Made by a program: the position numbers and the translations under genes. A stretch of DNA of 6,840 bases from Alcaligenaceae bacterium (GTDB lineage: Bacteria > Pseudomonadota > Gammaproteobacteria > Burkholderiales > Burkholderiaceae), in the NCBI GenBank assembly GCA_947372575.1, contig CANBUF010000102.1:1-6840 (forward strand), in the 5' to 3' direction. The notes under the pieces are model-generated. The model saw only the letters and a list, made by a program, of their open reading frames with translations. It did no database searches and was not told where the DNA came from. How positions within the stretch are numbered: the first letter of the stretch is position 1; every line of letters begins with the position of its first letter. Shown in pieces: positions 1 to 5,761 of the stretch.

Positions 1-1363
1 CCATCGGTACTGGAATTGGCACATTGATGCCCACCATGCCGACCTGGATGCGACGTCCAAACTCACGTGCGACGTTGCCATCACGGGTGTAGCAAGAAAC
101 GCCATTACCGAACTCATGCGCATTGACAAGCTCAATCGCCTGAGCAAAATCCTTGACGCGCACGCAAGACAGAACGGGGCCAAAGATTTCTTCTTTGTAG
201 ATGCGCATGTCTGGTGTGACATGGTCAAACAACGTGCCGCCGGTAAAGAAACCTTGCTCATGACCTGCAACTTTGTGACCGCGCCCATCAACTACCAGCG
301 CAGCACCTTCCTGGACACCTGTTTCGATATAGCCTTCAATTCGCTCAAGTGCCTGGCGCGTTACGATCGGACCCATTTCCGCATCGAGTTCGAGGCCATT
401 CTTAATCTTGAGGGTTTTAGCGCGCTCTGCCAGCAACGGCACAATTTTGTCAGCTACATCGCCGACCAAAACTGCAACAGAGATCGCCATGCAGCGCTCG
501 CCAGCAGAGCCATAGGCCGCACCAATCAAACCGTCGACAGCCTGGTCAATGTCCGCATCAGGCATCACGACCATGTGGTTTTTAGCACCACCAAGTGCCT
601 GCACGCGTTTGCCGAGCTCGGCACCGCGGTGATAAATGTATTGCGCGATCGGTGTCGAGCCAACAAAGCTGATAGCTTTAACGTCAGGATGTTCGAGCAG
701 CCCGTCAACGGCGACCTTGTCGCCTTGCACCACGTTAAACACGCCGTCTGGCAGGCCTGCCTGTTTGAACAGCTCGGCCATGTAAATGGCGGCCGATGGA
801 TCACGCTCGCTGGGCTTGAGAATAAAGGTGTTGCCTGCGGCGATCGCCACCGGGAACATCCAGCAAGGCACCATGCAAGGGAAATTAAAAGGCGTAATGC
901 CTGCTACAACACCCAAGGGCTGGCGCAGCGTCCAGTTGTCAATCCCGGTCGAGACCTGGTCCGTGAAGTCACCCTTCAGGAGCTGAGGGATGCCGCAGGC
1001 GAATTCGACGATGTCGATGCCGCGCATGACTTCACCTTGAGCATCGGTGAACACTTTGCCGTGTTCCTGGGTAATAATCGATGCGAGCTCATTCTTGTGC
1101 GTATTGAGCAAAGCCAGAAAATTATTCATGATGCGCGCACGGCGAATCGGTGGCGTGTCCGCCCAGGCAGGAAATGCCGCTTTTGCACTGGCGACCGCTT
1201 TGTTGACGGTTTCGAGGCTGGCGAGTTCGACTTTGCGAGTGACTTGGCCTGTGGCAGGATTAAATACGTCCTGCGCGCGCGCGCCAGGATGTGTCACTGA
1301 CTGACCGTTAATCCATTGAGAAACCAAACTGGACATGACTGGCATCGGGGGCTGATTGGACAT
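1..1363 (-). CDS. mmsA: Methylmalonate-semialdehyde dehydrogenase, CoA-acylating (partial, C-terminus beyond left edge)
   Basis: This aldehyde dehydrogenase family enzyme is expected to convert methylmalonate semialdehyde (from valine) or malonate semialdehyde (from beta-alanine or inositol) to propionyl-CoA or acetyl-CoA with NAD+ in the cytoplasm. I translated the minus strand by hand: 454 complete codons are open with no stop. TPFNFP (157-162) holds the oxyanion Asn160, FVGST (233-237) is the cofactor-loop motif, and GERCMA places the catalytic cysteine at residue 291. EEIFGPVL begins at 391, and the visible end reads GINVPIPVP, typical of MmsA. LGGAKNH (257-263) replaces the ELGGK of hydrolytic aldehyde dehydrogenases, so their general-base Glu is missing, as expected for CoA-dependent members. 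About 45 residues of the usual roughly 500 are missing. I chose ATG 1363 because AAGGA lies 6 bases upstream; ATG 1369 is in frame but abuts that site, and ATG 1336 is also possible. The gene is divergent from the acyl-synthesis genes, so any functional link is unproven. Confidence 0.95.
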   Translation of the reverse strand, partial: MSNQPPMPVMSSLVSQWINGQSVTHPGARAQDVFNPATGQVTRKVELASLETVNKAVASAKAAFPAWADTPPIRRARIMNNFLALLNTHKNELASIITQEHGKVFTDAQGEVMRGIDIVEFACGIPQLLKGDFTDQVSTGIDNWTLRQPLGVVAGITPFNFPCMVPCWMFPVAIAAGNTFILKPSERDPSAAIYMAELFKQAGLPDGVFNVVQGDKVAVDGLLEHPDVKAISFVGSTPIAQYIYHRGAELGKRVQALGGAKNHMVVMPDADIDQAVDGLIGAAYGSAGERCMAISVAVLVGDVADKIVPLLAERAKTLKIKNGLELDAEMGPIVTRQALERIEGYIETGVQEGAALVVDGRGHKVAGHEQGFFTGGTLFDHVTPDMRIYKEEIFGPVLSCVRVKDFAQAIELVNAHEFGNGVSCYTRDGNVAREFGRRIQVGMVGINVPIPVPM

Positions 1364-1388
1364 GTGCATTCCTTTTCTGAGAGCGACA

Positions 1389-1394
1389 ATTGTA
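1389..1394 (-). promoter_or_regulatory. Candidate -10 element for the mmsA-type gene
   Basis: Read on the minus strand, TACAAT at 1394-1389 is a close match to the sigma-70 -10 consensus and lies about 20 bases upstream of the AAGGA ribosome site. The hexamer 17 bases further upstream (TGCAAC, 1417-1412) is a poor -35. The assignment rests on position and one hexamer only. Confidence 0.3.
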
Positions 1395-1432
1395 AGATGG
1401 ATACGGAATTAGTTGCATTTTGCGAAGTTGGG

Positions 1433-1438
1433 TAAAAT
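1433..1438 (+). promoter_or_regulatory. Candidate -10 element for the enoyl-reductase/FabG gene pair
   Basis: TAAAAT, preceded by TTGGG, sits about 48 bases before the ATG at 1486. No good -35 is present at 16-18 bases: TTAGTT at 1409-1414 gives an 18-base spacer, and TTGCAT at 1413-1418 looks better but leaves only 14. A very similar string, TTGGGTTAAAAT, occurs before the acyl carrier protein gene, which raises my belief that it is functional. Confidence 0.35.
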
Positions 1439-1485
1439 TTTGGGCAGTATCTTTCTTTTGAATCCATTGGAGTAACTACTTAATC

Positions 1486-2241
1486 ATGACTCAGCCCCTG
1501 ACTGGCAACGTCGCGCTCGTGACGGGTGCTGCACGTGGAATTGGCCGTGCCTGCGCTCTTAAATTAGCCTCGGCTGGCTGTGACATCATCGCCAATTACT
1601 ACAACAGCTCAGACGAAGCTGAAGCCGTCTGCGCCGAAGTGCGTGCCCTGGGACGTCGTGCGATTGCCGTACAGGCAAGCGTTGGCGTACCCGACAGCGT
1701 GACTGAAATGTTCGAAATAATCGAAAAAGAGTTCGGTCGTCTCGATATCGTCATCAGCAACGCGGCCTCGGGCGTGCTCAAGCCCGCAATGGAGATGACA
1801 CTTAAGCATTTCCGCTGGTGCATGGAGACCAATGCGTTTGCCGTGAATTTGCTCGCGCAACATGCTGCGCCGCTGATGAAAAATGGTGGTCGGATTGTGG
1901 CGATGTCTAGCCTGGGTGCTCAACGTGCCATGCCCCATTATGGTTTTATCGGTGCCTCGAAAGCCGCTCTTGAATCTCTGGTGCGCTCACTGGCACAGGA
2001 GCTCGGCCCGCGCGGCATTCGCGTCAATACCGTTTCGGCTGGTGTGGTCGATACCGATGCCTTGAGCCATTTTCCCAATCGCGATCAGGTGCTGGCTGAG
2101 TTCGCAGCGCGTACCCCAATTGGTCCGAGCCTGTTGCCTGCTAACGTAGCCGATGCAGTCTATTTGCTTTGTCTGCCCGAGGCGGCCTGGGTGAACGGTC
2201 ATACCCTGGTTGTAGACGGCGGTTTTGCGATTTCGGGCTGA
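1486..2241 (+). CDS. FabL-type enoyl-[acyl-carrier-protein] reductase (SDR family)
   Basis: This 251-residue classical-size short-chain dehydrogenase probably reduces the 2,3-double bond of enoyl-ACP with NAD(P)H, the last step of each elongation cycle. The Rossmann motif TGAARGIG is at 13-20 and the NAA variant of NNAG at 92-94. The active site is the key evidence: after SS (141-142), Tyr152 is followed by six residues and then Lys159, the Y-x6-K spacing of enoyl reductases rather than the Y-x3-K of ketoreductases. The segment around 187-199 ([13 protein letters not shown]) and NAASGVL (92-98) closely resemble Bacillus FabL as I remember it. The cofactor-binding C-terminal VVDGG is at 242-246. 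The GGAG at 1469-1472 lies 13 bases before the ATG, which is long, but no other start fits the N-terminus. It is followed 5 bases later by a FabG-type gene, so the two are probably cotranscribed. The alternative is another SDR oxidoreductase that happens to share the spacing. Confidence 0.82.
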   Translation: MTQPLTGNVALVTGAARGIGRACALKLASAGCDIIANYYNSSDEAEAVCAEVRALGRRAIAVQASVGVPDSVTEMFEIIEKEFGRLDIVISNAASGVLKPAMEMTLKHFRWCMETNAFAVNLLAQHAAPLMKNGGRIVAMSSLGAQRAMPHYGFIGASKAALESLVRSLAQELGPRGIRVNTVSAGVVDTDALSHFPNRDQVLAEFAARTPIGPSLLPANVADAVYLLCLPEAAWVNGHTLVVDGGFAISG

Positions 2242-2246
2242 AGAAT

Positions 2247-3005
2247 ATGACTTTTGAATCAGGTTTAGCAGGAAAAGTCGCCATCGTGACTGGTGGTTCA
2301 CGCGGCATTGGCCGCGCAATCGTGGAGTTACTGGCGAGCCAGGGCGCGATCGTTAATTTCTTTTATCGCGGTAATGCTGCGGCAGCTAACGAAGTTGTAG
2401 CTGCTGTGCAGGCTGCGGGCGGGCAGGTCACGGCGATTCAGGTCGATGTGGCCGACTCGGCCGCCTGTATCGCTGCAGTCGAGGAGATTGCTGATCGTTG
2501 CGAACGTATTGATATTCTGGTGAATAACGCCGGGATCGTGCGCGATAACCTCATGGCAGCGATGGAAGACGACGAGATCACTTCGGTGCTGAACACCAAC
2601 GTAGGCGGTGTATTTAACGTCACGCGCCCAGTCATTCCATTCATGATGTCTCAACGGGCAGGCCGGATCGTGAATCTTTCGTCGGTTGCAGGCACAAAAG
2701 CGGGACGGGGTCAGTCCAATTATGCTGCCAGCAAAGGTGCTGTCGATGCGCTGACACGCGCAATGGCTGTCGAGCTGGCACCCCGCAAGATTCAGGTCAA
2801 TGCCGTCGCCCCCGGTGTGATTGAAACCGAAATGTCCCAACAAGTCAGGGACTTAGCTGACGATGAGGTTAAATCCCGTATTTTGCTTAAGCGTTATGGA
2901 CAGGCTAAAGAGGTCGCCAATGCGGTCGGATTTCTGGTCTCAAACATGGCCGACTACATCACGGGGCAGGTCCTCTATGTGGATGGCGGCTTCAAAATGG
3001 ACTGA
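2247..3005 (+). CDS. 3-oxoacyl-[acyl-carrier-protein] reductase, FabG-type
   Basis: This 252-residue SDR should reduce 3-oxoacyl-ACP to 3-hydroxyacyl-ACP with NADPH. It has TGGSRGIG at 15-22 for the cofactor, NNAG at 93-96, and the catalytic Ser146, Tyr159 and Lys163 in the ketoreductase YAASK arrangement. It also has [12 protein letters not shown] at 185-196 and the C-terminal VDGGF. The length and all motifs fit FabG. The frame is open back to 2169, but the ATG at 2247 is preferred because it begins just before the Rossmann strand, as in FabG, and lies 5 bases after the preceding stop. The ribosome site is weak (GAAG at 2240-2243), suggesting translational coupling to the upstream gene. Context makes it the ketoreductase of a dedicated acyl-ACP pathway rather than the housekeeping FabG, which usually sits with fabD and acpP. 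I therefore give no symbol. Confidence 0.88.
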   Translation: MTFESGLAGKVAIVTGGSRGIGRAIVELLASQGAIVNFFYRGNAAAANEVVAAVQAAGGQVTAIQVDVADSAACIAAVEEIADRCERIDILVNNAGIVRDNLMAAMEDDEITSVLNTNVGGVFNVTRPVIPFMMSQRAGRIVNLSSVAGTKAGRGQSNYAASKGAVDALTRAMAVELAPRKIQVNAVAPGVIETEMSQQVRDLADDEVKSRILLKRYGQAKEVANAVGFLVSNMADYITGQVLYVDGGFKMD

Positions 3006-3032
3006 TAGCAGTGGTTTTGCTCTCATTTGGGT

Positions 3033-3038
3033 TAAAAT
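3033..3038 (+). promoter_or_regulatory. Candidate -10 element for the ACP-dehydratase-ketosynthase operon
   Basis: TAAAAT within TTGGGTTAAAATAAGG lies about 100 bases before the acyl carrier protein ATG, in the only sizeable gap among the plus-strand genes. No convincing -35 is present 16-18 bases upstream. The string TTGGGT(T)AAAAT and a downstream ATCCATT recur in the region before the enoyl-reductase gene. The leader would be roughly 90 bases. Confidence 0.35.
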
Positions 3039-3079
3039 AAGGCGCTTTTTTATCCATTTAGCATGTCAAAAATTGAGTA

Positions 3080-3099
3080 TGCAGCACTTTGTGCATGCA
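3080..3099 (+). repeat. Small hairpin in the leader of the acyl carrier protein gene
   Basis: The arms TGCA-GCAC (3080-3087) and GTGC-A-TGCA (3091-3099) can pair over 8 base pairs with one bulged A and a 3-base TTT loop. No T-run follows, so it is not an intrinsic terminator. It could be a leader-RNA structure or chance. Confidence 0.3.
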
Positions 3100-3136
3100 A
3101 CACATATCTAGCGTGCACCACGTTCCGGAGTTCATC

Positions 3137-3565
3137 ATGGCCGAAGTAGTCATCACTAAAGAAGAAATCATGGCGGTTTTCCCAACCGTCCAGAAAACGA
3201 TGGCCGATGCGCTCGGTTGTGATGTGGATGACATCAAGCTTGACGTTTCCCTGATCGAAGGGCTCGACGCCGAGTCAATTGACTTCCTCGACATGGTGTT
3301 CCGTCTCGAACGCGCCTTTAAGATCAAAGTGCCGCGTGGCAAGATTATCGAAGATGTCCGCGGTGACATGCCTGTCGAAGAATTCGAACAAGGTGGAATC
3401 GTGACCGAAAAAGGTATCGCCCGTCTGCGCGAGTACCTCTCCGAGATCGATGCCTCACGCTTTAAAGTTCCTATGCGTGTGGATCACATTGCACGTCTCT
3501 ATACTCCCGAAACCTTCTGCAAGCTCGTGATTCGTGCTCAGCGCGCGACACCTGCTGCTGGTTGA
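3137..3565 (+). CDS. Long-form acyl carrier protein
   Basis: This 142-residue protein is nearly twice the length of a housekeeping ACP (about 78). The carrier domain covers roughly residues 8-85. Ser47, in the DAESIDFLD segment (44-52), is the expected 4'-phosphopantetheine site, with Glu-Ser-Ile in place of the usual Asp-Ser-Leu. The following helix (LDMVFRLERAFKIKVP, 51-66) resembles that of AcpXL-type specialised carriers. The C-terminal extension has two blocks, VTEKGIARLREYL (89-101) and a final RVDHIARLYTPETF region (114-127). I recall comparable tails in other long uncharacterised ACPs, but no function for them. ATG 3137 is chosen over the upstream in-frame ATG at 3089 because CCGGAG lies 6 bases before it and the 16 extra residues look non-conserved. 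Its stop overlaps the next gene by one base (TGATG), tying it to the dehydratase. It is the likely carrier for the whole cassette. Confidence 0.9.
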   Translation: MAEVVITKEEIMAVFPTVQKTMADALGCDVDDIKLDVSLIEGLDAESIDFLDMVFRLERAFKIKVPRGKIIEDVRGDMPVEEFEQGGIVTEKGIARLREYLSEIDASRFKVPMRVDHIARLYTPETFCKLVIRAQRATPAAG

Positions 3566-4446
3566 TGGCTGAGCACCAAGCGGGGACTCCTCAGTCCTTG
3601 CCAGCAGGTCGGTTTGCTGCGTTTTCGTTTGTCGATCAGATTACACAGATTGATGGCATCAAACGCGTCACTGGCCGCTATACCATTCCCTCTGGCGCTT
3701 CGTATTTTCCGGTCAGCCTGGTGGCAGAGGCTATTGGTCAGCTCGCGGCCTGGGTTGCCATGTCGACAGTTGGTTTCAGTCATCGTCCGGTAGCAGCCCT
3801 GGCGGGTGATACGCGCATATTTGCGCAGCCCCAACCGGGCGACACTCTCGAACTGATTGTTGATATCGAGTCCTGTGATGCAGAGGCGATTGCCTATCGT
3901 GGTCGTGCCATGGTAGGTGACACCCTTGTGCTTGAGTTGATGGACACCCTGGGTTCCATGCTCGATATTGCCGAGTTTGACGATCCTGCTGCCTTAGCAG
4001 CCGATTTCAAATTATTGACGCAGGCAGGCCGTGCGCCGGGTGCTTTTACAGGCGTGCCGCATCCAGCCCTGACGGATCAGAGTCATGAGGCCGGACAAAA
4101 ACTCCTTGCGCTTTTGGCAGTACCTGCCGAAGCACCATTTTTTCTCGATCATTTCCCAAGACGACCAGTCTTTCCCGCAACGTTGATGCTGGATGCGCAA
4201 TTGCAACTGGCACGTCGTATCGCAGCCGAGTCAGCCGGTGAGACTGTGTACGTGACACGTATTACCAACGTCAAGGTTCGCGCCTTTACGCTGCCGGGTG
4301 CCACGCTCACCTTGTCTGCAGAATCTGCTGCACCTGGCGGGGATGATCCCGAACCCATCATGATCAAGGTCGCAGCGCTTGCCGATGGCCGCACGATCGC
4401 TGGCGCGAAGATGTTTTTTGCGACAGATTCTGGAGAACACGCATGA
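3565..4446 (+). CDS. Double-hotdog FabA/FabZ-like 3-hydroxyacyl-ACP dehydratase
   Basis: This 293-residue protein appears to contain two tandem hotdog domains, roughly residues 15-150 and 180-288, and probably dehydrates 3-hydroxyacyl-ACP to enoyl-ACP. The C-terminal half has the FabZ/FabA active-site helix FLDHFPRRPVFPATLMLD, with His196 and Asp210 separated by 14 residues, the same spacing as the catalytic His and acid in FabA and FabZ. Asp is the FabA choice of acid. The N-terminal half has the matching helix (YFPVSLVAEAIGQL, 47-60) with Glu55 but no His anywhere nearby, so it looks catalytically incomplete. Single-domain FabZ is about 150 residues, so this is a fusion or internal duplication. 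The ATG at 3565 overlaps the ACP stop by one base; a TTG at 3562 is less likely. It overlaps the next gene by four bases (ATGA). A substrate-binding or thioesterase-like role for the N-terminal half is possible. Confidence 0.82.
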   Translation: MAEHQAGTPQSLPAGRFAAFSFVDQITQIDGIKRVTGRYTIPSGASYFPVSLVAEAIGQLAAWVAMSTVGFSHRPVAALAGDTRIFAQPQPGDTLELIVDIESCDAEAIAYRGRAMVGDTLVLELMDTLGSMLDIAEFDDPAALAADFKLLTQAGRAPGAFTGVPHPALTDQSHEAGQKLLALLAVPAEAPFFLDHFPRRPVFPATLMLDAQLQLARRIAAESAGETVYVTRITNVKVRAFTLPGATLTLSAESAAPGGDDPEPIMIKVAALADGRTIAGAKMFFATDSGEHA

Positions 4447-5756
4447 CACCAAAACGTCGCGTCGCGATCACAGGCATTGGCCTGGTGACCCCTGCAGGTT
4501 TGGACGCAGCATCGACCTGGGCACGCATTAAGTCAGCCAAAAGCTGTGCAGGTCCGATTACGATTTTTGATGCCTCGGGTTTTTCAACACGGATCGCCGC
4601 CGAGGTAAAAGGTTTTGACAGCCTGCCTCCGATCGATGATCGCAAGCTCCTAAAATATGCGAGCCGTGCGCATCGCTTTGCACTGGCAGCTGCAGACCAG
4701 GCGATTGCCGATGCAGGGATTCGGCCCACGCTCCAGGATGCGACCCGCTGGGGTTGCGTGGTGGGGGCGGGCATGATGACCGTCGCGCATGACGAAATCG
4801 CAGCTATACAGCGTTCGGCTGCGCCTGAAGGCGATCTGATTGAAGATAATATTCTCACCGAACCCGTTGCCAATGATGTGATGGCATTTAGCCGCAGCTT
4901 ATCAACGGCAGGTGTCTCGCTGTTGCTGCGTCGCTATGGTATTCGTGGCTATGCCTCGACGGTGCATACTGCCTGCGCATCCGGTGGCCAAGCCGTAGGT
5001 ACAGCGATGCGACTGATTCGTCGCGGACTGGCTGATCGCGTGTTGACCGGCGGTTTTGATTCGATGATTTCACCTGTTGGTTTGTCCGGATTTTGTTTGT
5101 TGTCAGCCGTGTCCTCCGACAACGACAATCCTGAGCGAGCCAGCCGTCCATTTGATCTGACGCGCAATGGATTTGTGTTGGGCGAGGGTGCTGGGTTTCT
5201 CGTTCTCGAAGAATGGGAAAGCGCAGTCCGGCGCGGGGCGACGATTTATGCCGAGCTCGCAGGCGATGGCAATTCCCTGTCCTCGTATCGGATTACCGAC
5301 TCGCACCCATCCGGGGATGGTCCTATCCAGGCGATGCGACGTGCCATGTCCGACGCTGGTGCGCAAATTGCTGATATTGATTATCTGAATGCTCATGGCA
5401 CCTCTACGCCCATGAACGATCGCAGCGAGTGCGCAGCGGTCAATGCCGTATTTGGTGAGCGTGCCAAAGAAGTCGGTGTCAGTTCAACCAAGAGTGTGAT
5501 GGGTCATCTGATTGCAGCAGCAGGTGCGGTTGAGGCAGGAATTTGTGCCATGGCGATTCGCGATGGATTGATGCCTCCCAATGCCAACCTGCAGCAGCTC
5601 GACCCGGATTGTGATGTGAATATTGTGCGCGATGTTCCGCGCGAACAACGGATCGGCATGGCGTTATCGAATTCACTGGGTTTCGGTGGCAGCAACAGTT
5701 GTCTGGCCTTTCGCCATCCAGAAGAAACCGCGGCGCTTATCGCCGCAGGACGGTGA
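4443..5756 (+). CDS. 3-oxoacyl-[acyl-carrier-protein] synthase, FabF-type (complete catalytic triad)
   Basis: This 437-residue thiolase-fold condensing enzyme carries out decarboxylative Claisen condensation of malonyl-ACP with an acyl chain. It has the full Cys-His-His set: Cys178 in TACASGG, His318 in NAHGTST, and His355 in STKSVMGH with Lys350. It also has RPFDLTRNGFVLGEGAG (235-251) and the C-terminal gate loop GFGGSNS (413-419). The length is slightly above housekeeping FabF (about 413). GGAG at 4432-4435 lies 7 bases before the ATG, and the four-base overlap with the dehydratase points to translational coupling. The gene 5 bases downstream encodes a Cys-less homologue, so this is likely the active member of a two-subunit ketosynthase. 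The active site alone cannot separate fatty acid from polyketide use. Confidence 0.93.
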   Translation: MTPKRRVAITGIGLVTPAGLDAASTWARIKSAKSCAGPITIFDASGFSTRIAAEVKGFDSLPPIDDRKLLKYASRAHRFALAAADQAIADAGIRPTLQDATRWGCVVGAGMMTVAHDEIAAIQRSAAPEGDLIEDNILTEPVANDVMAFSRSLSTAGVSLLLRRYGIRGYASTVHTACASGGQAVGTAMRLIRRGLADRVLTGGFDSMISPVGLSGFCLLSAVSSDNDNPERASRPFDLTRNGFVLGEGAGFLVLEEWESAVRRGATIYAELAGDGNSLSSYRITDSHPSGDGPIQAMRRAMSDAGAQIADIDYLNAHGTSTPMNDRSECAAVNAVFGERAKEVGVSSTKSVMGHLIAAAGAVEAGICAMAIRDGLMPPNANLQQLDPDCDVNIVRDVPREQRIGMALSNSLGFGGSNSCLAFRHPEETAALIAAGR

Positions 5757-5761
5757 TTGCC

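Noticed and set aside
116..1300. Long plus-strand open frame of 394 codons
   Set aside because: It lies antisense to the mmsA-type gene, whose minus-strand translation shows clear family motifs. Its own translation shows no recognisable domain and a composition rich in His, Arg and Cys, typical of a shadow frame.
2169..2246. 26-codon N-terminal extension of the FabG-type gene
   Set aside because: It overlaps the end of the enoyl-reductase gene in another frame, has no homology to FabG N-termini, and the ATG at 2247 places the Rossmann motif at its usual position.
3034..3053. Possible intrinsic terminator after the FabG-type gene (A-rich run, GGCGC, then T6)
   Set aside because: The potential stem is only about three base pairs around GCG, too weak for an intrinsic terminator despite the T-run.
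3092..3099. TGCATGCA perfect palindrome as an operator site
   Set aside because: An 8-base palindrome is too short to assign to a regulator and is partly explained by the hairpin; no second copy was seen.
3089..3136. Upstream ATG extending the acyl carrier protein by 16 residues
   Set aside because: The extension shows no carrier-protein features, and the ATG at 3137 has a well-spaced CCGGAG site.
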